Assembly: GCF_020880975.1 (NCBI RefSeq)
Contig: NZ_JAJIWP010000002.1
Coordinates: 744,001-808,000 of the forward strand
Length of the DNA: 64,000 nt
Source of the DNA: Mucilaginibacter sp. UR6-1
GTDB taxonomy: Bacteria; Bacteroidota; Bacteroidia; Sphingobacteriales; Sphingobacteriaceae
Reading direction: 5' to 3'
Position 1 is the first letter of the stretch, and each line of letters begins with the position of its first letter. The notes under the pieces are model-generated. The model had not been told where the DNA came from and searched no databases. It saw nothing but the letters and a program-made list of their open reading frames with translations. The position numbers were made by a program, and so were the translations under genes. Shown here in pieces: positions 1 through 8,522 of this stretch.

Positions 1-2
1 GA

Positions 3-560
3 TCGCATCCCGGTAAAACCAATTGGAATGCCATCGACCCTAATTTGATCACAGATGATAAAGGCACACCATACCTCGCTTTCGGCTCCTTTTGGGATGG
101 TATTAAAATGGTAAAGCTTGATGCTGACAGGCTGACTTTTGCAGAGGATATTGCCGGTATATCAACTATAGCCAGTCGTAAAAAAGATGCCTCATCAGGA
201 GCGGCTAATGCTATCGAGGCGCCGTTCATCTTTAAAAAAAGCGGGTATTTTTACCTGTTCGCCTCGGTTGACTATTGCTGTAAAGGCCCGGAAAGTAATT
301 ATAAAATGATTGTGGGGCGGGCAAAAAATATAAAAGGCCCTTATACGGATAAGCAGGGCATTGCCCTTATCAAAGGTGGCGGTAGTTTAGTATTACAGCC
401 GGATAGTAACTGGTATGGTGCCGGGCATAACGCGGTGGTAAGCTTTAATGGTAATGATTACCTGGTGTTTCACGGGTATGACGCGCATGACAATGGCAGG
501 CCAAAACTGAGGATATTAAAACTGACATGGAAAAAAGGCTGGCCTGAAGTTTTTAACTAA
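3..560 (+). CDS. Glycoside hydrolase family 43 arabinanase/arabinosidase, C-terminal part (cut by window start)
   Basis: The frame is open from base 3, so the true start lies upstream of the window. The translated part matches the second half of a GH43 five-bladed propeller that cleaves arabinan or arabino-oligosaccharides outside the cytoplasm. The NAIDPN motif carries the Asp that in this family tunes the catalytic acid, IEAPFIF carries the general-acid Glu, and GAGHNAVV carries the conserved His of the central cavity. FGSFWDGI is also typical of endo-1,5-alpha-L-arabinanases. The catalytic base and any signal peptide are missing because of the cut. Family is confident; endo versus exo action and exact substrate cannot be told. 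Confidence 0.85.
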   Translation, partial: SHPGKTNWNAIDPNLITDDKGTPYLAFGSFWDGIKMVKLDADRLTFAEDIAGISTIASRKKDASSGAANAIEAPFIFKKSGYFYLFASVDYCCKGPESNYKMIVGRAKNIKGPYTDKQGIALIKGGGSLVLQPDSNWYGAGHNAVVSFNGNDYLVFHGYDAHDNGRPKLRILKLTWKKGWPEVFN

Positions 561-753
561 GTATTTTTAATGTTACATTATAATTTTACTGTGCTGTTGT
601 AACCTCAAATTAGCTGTTTATTGCATAATATTGACCGAATTGAATACTATTTTTTGATATGAAAGCTAAAATAGTAGTTTTGACAATTATACCTTTTATT
701 GTACATTTAAAAACCATCCGTTAAACCCAGGTATATAACCCTTTACTCAAAAA

Positions 754-1653
754 ATGAAAAGCGAAAATCACAACTCTTCATCCCGCAGAGATATGATAAA
801 AAAAGTGGCTGCCACCTCGGCAGCAGCCTTTGTTGGCCAAAGTTTATTTAACCGTGTATCAGCCGCAGAGGCACTGCTCAGCGATGATTTGAAAGGACAC
901 ATCAACCACTCCGTATGCCGTTGGTGCTATGGCGATATCTCATTGGATGACCTTTGCAAAGGTGCCAAAGCCATGGGCATTAAATCAATTGACCTAACCG
1001 GGCCCGAAGAATGGCCTACCTTAAAAAAATACGGCTTGGTTTGCGCGCTTACACAAGGCGCGGGCAAAGGCATTGGCGAGGGTTTTAATAACCCCAAACT
1101 GCATGATGAACTGGTGAAAAGCTATGAAGAGGTGATACCCAAAGTTGCGGCAGCCGGTTTTAAGCAGATCATATGTTTTTCGGGCAACCGTAACGGTATG
1201 GATGATGCCGAAGGACTAAAAAACTGTGCCGTTGGCCTTAAACGCCTGATGCCGATAGCCGAAAAACATAACGTGGTAATGGTAATGGAGCTGTTAAACA
1301 GTAAGGTTGACCACCACGATTACATGTGCGACCATACCAAATGGGGCGCCGCACTGTGCGATGCCGTAGGCTCAGAATACTTTAAGCTGCTGTACGATAT
1401 TTACCACATGCAAATTATGGATGGCGACGTAATTGCTACCATCCGTAAATACAATAAGTACTTTTCACACTACCATACCGGTGGTGTACCAGGCCGTAAC
1501 GAGATTGATGAAAGCCAGGAACTTTATTATCCGGCTATCATGAAAGCCATTGTTGATACCGGTTTTAAAGGTTACGTAGCGCAGGAGTTCATCCCTAAAA
1601 GAAAGGATAAATTGGCCTCGTTAAAGCAGGGTGTTCAAATTTGTGATGTTTAA
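754..1653 (+). CDS. Tat-exported sugar isomerase/epimerase (hydroxypyruvate isomerase-like TIM barrel)
   Basis: This 299-residue protein begins with a twin-arginine signal (SRRDMIKK followed by a small hydrophobic Ala-rich stretch to about residue 38), so it is probably folded in the cytoplasm and exported. The rest is an AP-endonuclease-2/xylose-isomerase-type TIM barrel: the VMELLNSK, YDIYHMQIMDGD and YVAQEFIP segments carry the Glu, Asp, His and Glu residues that usually bind the metal. It lies 39 bp upstream of the ThuA/sugar-dehydrogenase fusion and is likely cotranscribed with it. Related Tat-exported isomerases occur with ThuA-type proteins in 3-keto-sugar pathways, so action on an oxidised sugar is a reasonable inference. 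The substrate is unknown. Confidence 0.8.
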   Translation: MKSENHNSSSRRDMIKKVAATSAAAFVGQSLFNRVSAAEALLSDDLKGHINHSVCRWCYGDISLDDLCKGAKAMGIKSIDLTGPEEWPTLKKYGLVCALTQGAGKGIGEGFNNPKLHDELVKSYEEVIPKVAAAGFKQIICFSGNRNGMDDAEGLKNCAVGLKRLMPIAEKHNVVMVMELLNSKVDHHDYMCDHTKWGAALCDAVGSEYFKLLYDIYHMQIMDGDVIATIRKYNKYFSHYHTGGVPGRNEIDESQELYYPAIMKAIVDTGFKGYVAQEFIPKRKDKLASLKQGVQICDV

Positions 1654-1692
1654 TTAAAGGCTTAAAACGCCATTTCATAATAAACAAGTTGT

Positions 1693-4600
1693 ATGTTTAA
1701 AACTGTTTACCACAAAGTATTATCATTAGTACTTATAACCGGCTGTATATCGGCCGTTTTTTATGCCTGTAAAACGGTATCACCGCAAAAGGGCTCCAAT
1801 AAAACACCAAGAATATTGGTGTTCAGCAAAACCAAAGGCTGGTACCATACCTCTATACCAAAAGGCATTGCCGCATTGCAGGAGTTAGGCAATAAGAACG
1901 GCTTTATTGTTGATACCACTAAAAATCCCAATTATTTTGTTGACGACAGCCTGAAAAATTACAGTGCTGTAGTGTTTTTAAGTACCACCATGAACGTGCT
2001 TAATGCCGATCAGCAGGTGGCTTTTGAACGTTATATTGAGGCCGGCGGTGGTTACGCGGGCATACATGCCGCTGCCGATACCGAGTACGATTGGCCTTGG
2101 TATAATAAACTGGTAGGCGCTTACTTTAGCAGCCACCCAAATAACCCGAATGTGCGTGCCGCGGCTATTGATGTGCTGGATACTACCCACATATCAACCA
2201 AAGGTTTGCCAAAGCGCTGGGAACGTACCGACGAATGGTATAACTACAAAAATATTCAGCCCGATCTGAAAGTGTTGGCTACTTTGGATGAGGATAGCTA
2301 CGAGGGCGGTACCAACGGTGCCGAGCACCCTATTGCCTGGTACCATGAGTTTGATGGCGGCCGCGCGTTCTATACCGGTGGCGGCCATACCGACGAGAGC
2401 TACAGCGAACCGTTATTTTTGCAGCACGTATTGGGCGGCATTAAATACGCCATTGGCAGCAATACCCCGCTTGATTATTCAAAAGCTTATTCAGAGAAAA
2501 AGCCTGAAGATAACCGCTTTACCAAAACCGTCCTGTCAAATGATTTAAACGAGCCGATGGAACTGGCCGTAGCGCCTGATGGCCGTGTGTTTTTTATTGA
2601 ACGTGCCGGTAATTTCTATGTTTATACCCCATCAGATGGTAAAACTACGCTGGTATACAAATTCCCGGTTAAGGCGGTTGATGAATACCTTAACGGTTTG
2701 CTGGGCATGACCATCGATCCGGATTTTGCTACCAACAACTTCCTTTACTTCTTTAACACCGCGCAAGCGGATGGTAAAACCAAGCAGCATATTTCACGCT
2801 TTGCCATCAGCAAGGATAACGTGCTCGATCTGAAATCAGAAAAAGTACTGATAGAGATACCTATCGAGCTTGAAGTGAGCGCCCACACCGGCGGTTCATT
2901 GGCATGGGACAGAAACAAAAACCTGTTTATCTCAACCGGTGATAATACGGTGCCTTTCGAGTCAGAAGGTTACGCGCCGATAGACAAGCGCCCAAACCGT
3001 GTTACTTTTGACGCGGAGCGCTCGGCAGGTAATACTAATGACCTGCGCGGAAAGATCCTGCGTATTCACCCTGAAGCTGACGGTACTTATACCATCCCTG
3101 AAGGAAACCTGTTTAAAAAAGGTACACCTAATACCCGCCCTGAGATTTATGTAATGGGCTGCCGTAACCCTTACCGTATGTCGGTTGATACGGCCACCTC
3201 ATTTGTTTACTGGGGCGAGGTAGGCCCGGATGCCGGTAATGATGGCAAGCAAGGTCCGCGCGGTTATGACGAGTTTAACCAGGCCCGCAAACCGGGCAAC
3301 TATGGCTGGCCATACTTTGTAGGCGACAGCAAGCCTTATAAGGATTACGACTTTGCTACAAAAGTGATCGGTAATAACTTTGACCCTAAAGCGCCAAAAA
3401 ACACATCACCATATAACACCGGTTTAAAAGACCTGCCGCCTACTACAAGCGCCATGGTTTGGTACCCATACGCATCGTACTCAGAATTCCCGATGCTGGG
3501 TCAGGGTGGCCGTTGTGCTATGGGGGGGCCTGTTTTCCATTTTGATCCGAAAATTCAATCGGCCAATAAACTGCCTGAGTATTTTGACAAAGGCTGGTTT
3601 GTGTACGATTGGATGCGTAACTGGGTGTTTGTTATCCGTATGGATGAGAACCACAACTTTAAACGAATGGAGCGCTTTATGGAAACCAATGGCGATTTCC
3701 GTCGCCCGGTTGATATGGAAATTGGTACTGACGGGTCGATCTATATGCTGGAGTACGGTTCGGTTTATGGTATTGACAACGTGGATGCCCGCCTGGTACG
3801 TATTGACTACAATGGTGGTAACCGCGCGCCGTTCGCTAAGATTGATGTTAAGGATACCATTGGGATAGCGCCTTACAAAGTTGCATTCAATCAAAAAAGC
3901 TTTGATTATGATGACGAGGATAAGCTGACCTACGAATGGCATTTTGATGGCGACCAAGCAGGTTCAACCGAACTTAACCCTACCTATACTTTTACCAAAA
4001 ACGGTACCTACAACGTTACCCTAAAAGTTACCGACAATGCAGGTAAGAGCAGTGTAGACACGGTGAAAGTGGTAGTAGGTAACACTATACCGCAGGTAGC
4101 TATCACTACTGATAAAAACGGTACCTTCTTTACCCCGCAAACGCAAACCCTGAAATATAAGGTTGATGTTAAGGACAGCGAAGATAAAACCGTCGATCCT
4201 AAACAGGTGCGTGTAGTATTGAATTACATTGCCAAAGTACAAAGTAATAAATCATTGATCGGCCACCAGGCATTAACGCCAACTTACAATTACGGTAAGG
4301 AATTGATTGCCAATAGTGATTGTAAGGCCTGTCACCAGGTTGATGCTAAATCTGTAGGCCCGTCATTTGTGGAGGTAGCCAAACGTTATGCTAATGATAA
4401 AGGCGCCGTTGATAAACTGGCCGATAAGATCATTAAAGGTGGCGGCGGTGTTTGGGGCGAGCACTCAATGGCTGCGCATCCGCAACTGTCAAAACCTAAC
4501 GCGCAGGAGATTGTGAAATACATACTGACGTTGAATAACCGTAAAGAGGATGTTATACTGCCTGCTCAAGGCAGCATAACCTTTGATCAACATCTTAAGA

Positions 4601-5073
4601 ATGCTGATGAAGGCCGTTACATCTTATCAGCCGCTTACACCGATAAGGGAGCTACAAATGCGCCTAAACTTACCGGTGGTAAAAGTTTGATTTTTAGACC
4701 GGCCAAGGTTTACGCAGGTGAGGCCGATGTGCATTATAACATGAGCGTGCAGGGTAAAAAGATAGGTGAAGTAGGCAATAAGGCTTTCTTTGTGCTAAAA
4801 GACGTTGATTTGAAAGGCATAAACGAACTAACCTACCGTTACTCATCACTTAACCGTGCAGGTACTGTTGAGGTGCATGTAGGCTCAGTTAAAGGGCAAC
4901 TGATCAGTACACTTAATTTTACTCCAACCGGTGATTGGAACAAACACAATGAGCAAAGTACAACGGTTACTGATCCGGGTGGCCGTAACGATCTGTACTT
5001 TGTATTCATTAAAAAGGATAAACCAAACCAGCACCTTATCAGTGTGGATTGGGTAACTTTTGGCAGCAAGTAA
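1693..5073 (+). CDS. ThuA / PQQ-type sugar dehydrogenase / PKD / cytochrome c / C-terminal CBM6-like fusion lipoprotein
   Basis: This 1126-residue exported protein has a signal sequence ending in a lipobox-like FYAC near residue 26. Domains in order: a ThuA-like Rossmann domain (about 40-253), a six-bladed glucose/sorbosone dehydrogenase propeller (about 270-712, with SAHTGGSLAWD and GCRNPYRMSVD), a PKD domain (about 720-797, YEWHFDGD), a monohaem cytochrome c with CKACH at 877-881 (about 866-950), and a C-terminal beta-sandwich resembling CBM6 (about 960-1126). The likely job is periplasmic or surface oxidation of a bound carbohydrate, with electrons passed to the built-in haem. It follows the Tat-exported isomerase closely. 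Substrate and the role of ThuA are not shown by sequence. Confidence 0.87.
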   Translation: MFKTVYHKVLSLVLITGCISAVFYACKTVSPQKGSNKTPRILVFSKTKGWYHTSIPKGIAALQELGNKNGFIVDTTKNPNYFVDDSLKNYSAVVFLSTTMNVLNADQQVAFERYIEAGGGYAGIHAAADTEYDWPWYNKLVGAYFSSHPNNPNVRAAAIDVLDTTHISTKGLPKRWERTDEWYNYKNIQPDLKVLATLDEDSYEGGTNGAEHPIAWYHEFDGGRAFYTGGGHTDESYSEPLFLQHVLGGIKYAIGSNTPLDYSKAYSEKKPEDNRFTKTVLSNDLNEPMELAVAPDGRVFFIERAGNFYVYTPSDGKTTLVYKFPVKAVDEYLNGLLGMTIDPDFATNNFLYFFNTAQADGKTKQHISRFAISKDNVLDLKSEKVLIEIPIELEVSAHTGGSLAWDRNKNLFISTGDNTVPFESEGYAPIDKRPNRVTFDAERSAGNTNDLRGKILRIHPEADGTYTIPEGNLFKKGTPNTRPEIYVMGCRNPYRMSVDTATSFVYWGEVGPDAGNDGKQGPRGYDEFNQARKPGNYGWPYFVGDSKPYKDYDFATKVIGNNFDPKAPKNTSPYNTGLKDLPPTTSAMVWYPYASYSEFPMLGQGGRCAMGGPVFHFDPKIQSANKLPEYFDKGWFVYDWMRNWVFVIRMDENHNFKRMERFMETNGDFRRPVDMEIGTDGSIYMLEYGSVYGIDNVDARLVRIDYNGGNRAPFAKIDVKDTIGIAPYKVAFNQKSFDYDDEDKLTYEWHFDGDQAGSTELNPTYTFTKNGTYNVTLKVTDNAGKSSVDTVKVVVGNTIPQVAITTDKNGTFFTPQTQTLKYKVDVKDSEDKTVDPKQVRVVLNYIAKVQSNKSLIGHQALTPTYNYGKELIANSDCKACHQVDAKSVGPSFVEVAKRYANDKGAVDKLADKIIKGGGGVWGEHSMAAHPQLSKPNAQEIVKYILTLNNRKEDVILPAQGSITFDQHLKNADEGRYILSAAYTDKGATNAPKLTGGKSLIFRPAKVYAGEADVHYNMSVQGKKIGEVGNKAFFVLKDVDLKGINELTYRYSSLNRAGTVEVHVGSVKGQLISTLNFTPTGDWNKHNEQSTTVTDPGGRNDLYFVFIKKDKPNQHLISVDWVTFGSK

Positions 5074-5087
5074 AATAACTTACCCAT

Positions 5088-5133
5088 AATAAACAAAAAG
5101 GCTGCGCAAACATGCGCAACCTTTTTGTTTATT
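5088..5133. terminator. Bidirectional hairpin terminator
   Basis: A near-perfect palindrome of about 20 bp per arm around a short AACA-type loop, with A-rich and T-rich outer arms. It lies between the convergent ends of the ThuA fusion gene and the small secreted-protein gene, overlaps the latter's stop codon, and can serve both strands. Confidence 0.8.
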
Positions 5134-5653
5134 ATTGAAAGGGATCTTGATTTTTACTTTTATATATCTCAACAAGGCGCGATATTGCCTTTTCTACACT
5201 TTGGCGTCTGTCCTTTGGGAATATTATATCAAAACTATCTTCATAATCAGGCTTGTCTGATATGCCATCTGTAACAAGCACCCTTTTTAAATTGGATGTA
5301 AAGTTAATGGTGAGTATCATAAGGTCTTCGTTAGTAAGTTCATACGAATCTGCAACTTTTATAGACTTAAAGGTATGCCAGGGTATTTCAGAGACGGTAG
5401 ATTTAATATCTACAAAATCTGTACTACCATCCTCTTTATAATTCGCCATAGTAACAATACTGTTATTGCTGCATTTAACATTGGTTATAACGGTAACATC
5501 ACCATCTGTGTATATTTTTTTACCTATCAGTAATTTAATAGTCGATTCTAAATACTGAAAGGTTTGAGCTTCTGTAGCTTTTGACTGGCCAAACCCCCAG
5601 TTTGTTGATAATAAAAATGCAATAATAAGTAGCGACAGTTTACAGGTTTTCAT
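5132..5653 (-). CDS. Small secreted protein of unknown function
   Basis: A 173-residue protein with a clear signal peptide (MKTCKLSLLIIAFLLS to about FGQ at 23). The mature part is mixed alpha/beta with no motif I recognise. It includes a segment with alternating hydrophobic residues (DGDVTVITNV) and a charged C-terminal helix. Its gene lies 28 bp or so downstream of the secreted papain-like peptidase gene on the same strand, so the two are probably cotranscribed. An inhibitor, immunity or partner role for the peptidase is possible but only suggested by position. Confidence 0.6.
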   Translation of the reverse strand: MKTCKLSLLIIAFLLSTNWGFGQSKATEAQTFQYLESTIKLLIGKKIYTDGDVTVITNVKCSNNSIVTMANYKEDGSTDFVDIKSTVSEIPWHTFKSIKVADSYELTNEDLMILTINFTSNLKRVLVTDGISDKPDYEDSFDIIFPKDRRQSVEKAISRLVEIYKSKNQDPFQ

Positions 5654-5681
5654 GTTTAAAGGTTATTGGTTTGAAAGATTA

Positions 5682-6293
5682 TTAATTAATTCTGATATAC
5701 CAATGTGACATTATCAGATTGGCGAGGTTGTTGCCAGGATATTCAACTCTACCAAGTGTTGAAATATTTTGTTGACTTGGCCATGGATCGCGCACAATAA
5801 TTGTTTGTATTTGTGGCCCGGATGGTGTTGCATAGTAGCTTACAGCAGTAATTACCACCGCATGACCCGAAGATGGCCCGGAGCGATAACCTACTAATAC
5901 CGGCCTTTGTGCTTGGAGCTCATTTATAAGAAATGTAGGAGTTGGCGCTCCCCAATAAACAGATGATTGTACAATGTAGGTACGACCATTGTTGTCAATG
6001 TTACTGTTATTTAAATTAGCAGTAATAACAGGAATACTTCCTGTCCAATTGGGTAAATTTCCATAAGGATCAGATCCGTAACTTCTTTGTACAATCTGAT
6101 CCTGACGGATGTTAATGCCGTAATAGTTGAATATCATTTGTAATGACGCCGCCCAGCACCAGTTAGAATTTACTTGTGCTGCCGAGTAATAATTAAATGT
6201 ATTTGACGGTATACCAACATACTGTAATTGTGCAAAAGAATTTCTGCTGCAAAGAGAAATAAAAATGAGTAGTGAAATTTTTAAAGTTTTCAT
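5682..6293 (-). CDS. Secreted papain-like cysteine peptidase (C39-like/AvrRpt2 C70-like)
   Basis: I place the start at the ATG at 6293 (MKTLKISLL), which gives a normal signal peptide ending near residue 22; an in-frame TTG two codons upstream is less likely. The 203-residue product has the papain-like triad in order: Cys46 in SNWCWAAS, His near 143 in SSGHAVVI, and Asp in VRDPWPS. NWCWAA plus a short domain is typical of AvrRpt2/C70 and C39-like peptidases. There is no ABC transporter or double-glycine substrate gene nearby, so a bacteriocin-processing role is unlikely. It more likely acts outside the cell. Neighbours are a small secreted unknown and a DUF885 protein. Confidence 0.78.
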   Translation of the reverse strand: MKTLKISLLIFISLCSRNSFAQLQYVGIPSNTFNYYSAAQVNSNWCWAASLQMIFNYYGINIRQDQIVQRSYGSDPYGNLPNWTGSIPVITANLNNSNIDNNGRTYIVQSSVYWGAPTPTFLINELQAQRPVLVGYRSGPSSGHAVVITAVSYYATPSGPQIQTIIVRDPWPSQQNISTLGRVEYPGNNLANLIMSHWYIRIN

Positions 6294-6386
6294 GATCAAC
6301 AGTTTAGGGTGGTTTATTGCATGAAGTTAATTAAAACTTATAGGAATATTACAATAGTTTATTATAATATTTTTGATAATAAAAGC

Positions 6387-6420
6387 AAAAGGCCTGAGTT
6401 GATAAAACTCAGGCCTTTTT
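6387..6420 (-). terminator. Hairpin terminator after the DUF885 gene
   Basis: A hairpin with a stem of about 14 bp (AAAAGGCCTGAGTT paired with AACTCAGGCCTTTT) around GATAA. It is 20 bp past the DUF885 stop codon and upstream of the peptidase gene, so it separates these two minus-strand units. Confidence 0.78.
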
Positions 6421-6439
6421 GTGTAACTTGATATAAAGC

Positions 6440-8212
6440 TTATTTACGCTTATTTTCCATCGGGATAAATTCATCCATTACTGCCTGGCGTATCAGCTTG
6501 GGTGGTAGTAAACCTTGGGACAGTATGAAATCATGAAAGCGCAGGGTGTTGAATTTACTGCCCAGTGCTTTCTCTGTATCCTTACGTAATTGTATCATTT
6601 TGGTAAAGCCGTAAAAATAGCTGTTAGCCTGGCCGGGGGCGCGGTTGGTATAGCGCTCCACTTCCTGCTGTGCAAACGCGTGCGATTGTACCACATCTTT
6701 CATCAATACATTCAGTGCCTGCTCCTGGGTGATCTTTCCGGCCTGTAGTTCCGGATCGAGAAAGGCACGGGCGGCGCGCAGCAGGCGATAATCCAGTGAT
6801 ACCAGTTGTCCTTCCAACGGCATATAAGGTTTGGTGATGTACTCGGCATACAAACCCCAGCCCTCGGCATTGGTAGAGTTGAAGGCATACAGCGAACGCG
6901 CGGTTGATACACCTTCTTCAACCATCTTATCAAACTGTAGTTCGTGGCCTGGTCGTGCCTCGTGGGCTACCAAAGTCCATGATGCGGCATCGAAGGTAAA
7001 GTCATCGTACTTGTCGGCTTTCTCACCCGGTTTGGGTGGCATATTAAGTGGCAAAACAAATACACCGCGCTGGCCGGTATTGTTCAAAAATGGCGGCGGT
7101 TGCATGTACGGCGCCGGGCGCTGTGCCGTTTCTGCCTCGGTAGCCAGGCGGATGATGGCCGGGCGGTTAGGCAGCGTAACCAGTTGCTCCTTACGGATAA
7201 TATCTTCAACACCTGCAAGAGTACGCTTGTATAACGGCATTATCGAATCGCCATGTACCTGTGCCTTTTTCAATTCGCGCATTACATCACGATAATCGGT
7301 TGAGGCCAGGTTACGCTTTTTCGCGATCTGTATGGCAATGTCCTTCATCTGGTTCTGTATATCCGTAAAAGCGGTATGGGCTATTTTGGCAACCTCGGCA
7401 GGAGGTATGTCAATACCATAACCCTCTAATTCCATAGCATATTCCTCGGCAGGTAAACGGAAATCGGTACGGGCTTTGGGTAGTATGGTGGTCTTGGTCC
7501 ATTCGTCAAAAGCTAATAGTTGCTTCTTGAGCTGGTTGTAGGGTTTTTCCCAGCCTTTTAATTCATACTTTTTGCATAGCTCGGCAATGCCCTCAACCAC
7601 ACTCGCATTGCGCGACAGATCAGTTTCCATGCGTTGTTTTGCCGGATAGATCATGTTCGGCTTTGCCATTTGCTGCTGGGCGCGTTCCTTCAAAATATCA
7701 ACCATCGGGCGGTATCCTTTTTCTAAACCTGCGTACTTGCGTAAACGTGCCACCGCCGCTGCATGGCGCGAGGCTTCAGTTTGCTCATCAAGCAGCGCTT
7801 CTAAACCGCCGTAAACCGAAGTAGTCGGGTTATAAAACGGTACCTTGCGGCCACGGCTAAAATCCTGCTGGCGGAACCCTAATTTAAGGTGGTCTATCAA
7901 TATTTGCAGATCCTGCTGTACATGTATCTCCTTTTTGGTTTGCAGGGCTTTAGTATAGGCATTTACCAGCGCCTCTTCATCCTTGCGTTCGGCCAGGTCA
8001 TTAGCCAGAGTAGGTATAGCGATTAGTGTATCATACTGAGCCAACCCCTGCGATGAGCCATACTCCGGCGAGTACTTTTTATCCAGTTCGATCAGCATCT
8101 GCGTGTACTTGTCAGATGTTTTTACCCAGTCTTTGTTGTGCTGGGCTTGTACCGCGGCAGGCAGCAGCGAAACAGCCAGCGCAGCGGTAAATAAGTGTGA
8201 AGGTTTTATCAT
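6440..8212 (-). CDS. DUF885 family secreted protein (putative metallopeptidase-like)
   Basis: The start is placed at the ATG at 8212 (MIKPSHLFTAALAVS), which gives a signal peptide ending AVQAQ; the open frame extends 23 codons further upstream but that part is not signal-like. The 590-residue product is the usual length for DUF885, which is mostly helical and carries a zinc-peptidase-like motif, here HEARPGHELQ with H417, E418 and H423. WGLYAEYITKPY is a second conserved block. Members are often annotated as dipeptidyl or carboxypeptidase-like, though most are untested. It is expected in the periplasm. It is transcribed alone, ending at the hairpin near 6400. Confidence 0.83.
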   Translation of the reverse strand: MIKPSHLFTAALAVSLLPAAVQAQHNKDWVKTSDKYTQMLIELDKKYSPEYGSSQGLAQYDTLIAIPTLANDLAERKDEEALVNAYTKALQTKKEIHVQQDLQILIDHLKLGFRQQDFSRGRKVPFYNPTTSVYGGLEALLDEQTEASRHAAAVARLRKYAGLEKGYRPMVDILKERAQQQMAKPNMIYPAKQRMETDLSRNASVVEGIAELCKKYELKGWEKPYNQLKKQLLAFDEWTKTTILPKARTDFRLPAEEYAMELEGYGIDIPPAEVAKIAHTAFTDIQNQMKDIAIQIAKKRNLASTDYRDVMRELKKAQVHGDSIMPLYKRTLAGVEDIIRKEQLVTLPNRPAIIRLATEAETAQRPAPYMQPPPFLNNTGQRGVFVLPLNMPPKPGEKADKYDDFTFDAASWTLVAHEARPGHELQFDKMVEEGVSTARSLYAFNSTNAEGWGLYAEYITKPYMPLEGQLVSLDYRLLRAARAFLDPELQAGKITQEQALNVLMKDVVQSHAFAQQEVERYTNRAPGQANSYFYGFTKMIQLRKDTEKALGSKFNTLRFHDFILSQGLLPPKLIRQAVMDEFIPMENKRK

Positions 8213-8269
8213 GTATGAGTTATTATCAGTTAAGGTAAGATGGCGATTTACAAGATAAGTTACAAAAAG

Positions 8270-8291
8270 AAAGCCACCCAAAGGTGGCTTT
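8270..8291. terminator. Short hairpin terminator
   Basis: A 9-bp perfect stem, AAAGCCACC with GGTGGCTTT, around four bases. It lies downstream of ychF on the minus strand, beyond two repeat elements and just upstream of the DUF885 start, and could end ychF transcripts. Confidence 0.55.
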
Positions 8292-8321
8292 TATGTTACA
8301 TTAATTATTTCGTTGTTTATC

Positions 8322-8403
8322 TGTCATTTCGACGAGGTACGAGGAGAAATCTGTCGCTTGATTATAAACGCGGATAGATTTCTCGCTATCGCTTCGAAAT
8401 GAC
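8322..8403. repeat. Intergenic palindromic repeat, TGTCATTTCGA type (copy 1)
   Basis: An imperfect palindrome of about 82 bp starting TGTCATTTCGACGAGG and ending in its complement CGAAATGACA; the inner arms include GAGAAATCTGTC and AGATTTCTC. A second copy in the same style lies at 35132-35213. It fits the small non-coding palindromic repeats scattered in Sphingobacteriaceae genomes. It occupies the 310-bp gap between ychF and the DUF885 gene together with the next repeat. Confidence 0.8.
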
Positions 8404-8420
8404 AAGTGAAAAAAGAAACG

Positions 8421-8503
8421 CGTCATTGCGAGGTACGAAGCAATCTCTTTATGCTATTACACCGGAATATCCCGAAGAGATTGCTTCGTGCCTCGCAATG
8501 ACG
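8421..8503. repeat. Intergenic palindromic repeat, CGTCATTGCGAGG type
   Basis: An 83-bp palindrome with arms CGTCATTGCGAGGTACGAAG and its near-complement CTTCGTGCCTCGCAATGACG, plus inner arms GCAATCTCTT and AGAGATTGC. The sequence differs from the adjacent TGTCATTTCGA repeat, so two repeat families sit side by side 17 bp apart. No transposase is nearby. Confidence 0.82.
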
Positions 8504-8522
8504 TTAAAGTGGTTAGATGCGC

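Noticed and set aside
3481..3957. Minus-strand open frame of 158 codons inside the ThuA/dehydrogenase gene
   Set aside because: It is antisense to a clearly coding domain, has no recognisable motif and no start or context.
5682..6293. Bacteriocin-processing C39 transporter peptidase
   Set aside because: No ABC transporter domain and no leader-peptide gene nearby; the protein has a signal peptide and is exported.
8322..8503. CRISPR array in the ychF downstream gap
   Set aside because: The two elements are palindromes of different sequence, with no regular spacers or repeated direct units, and no cas genes are present.
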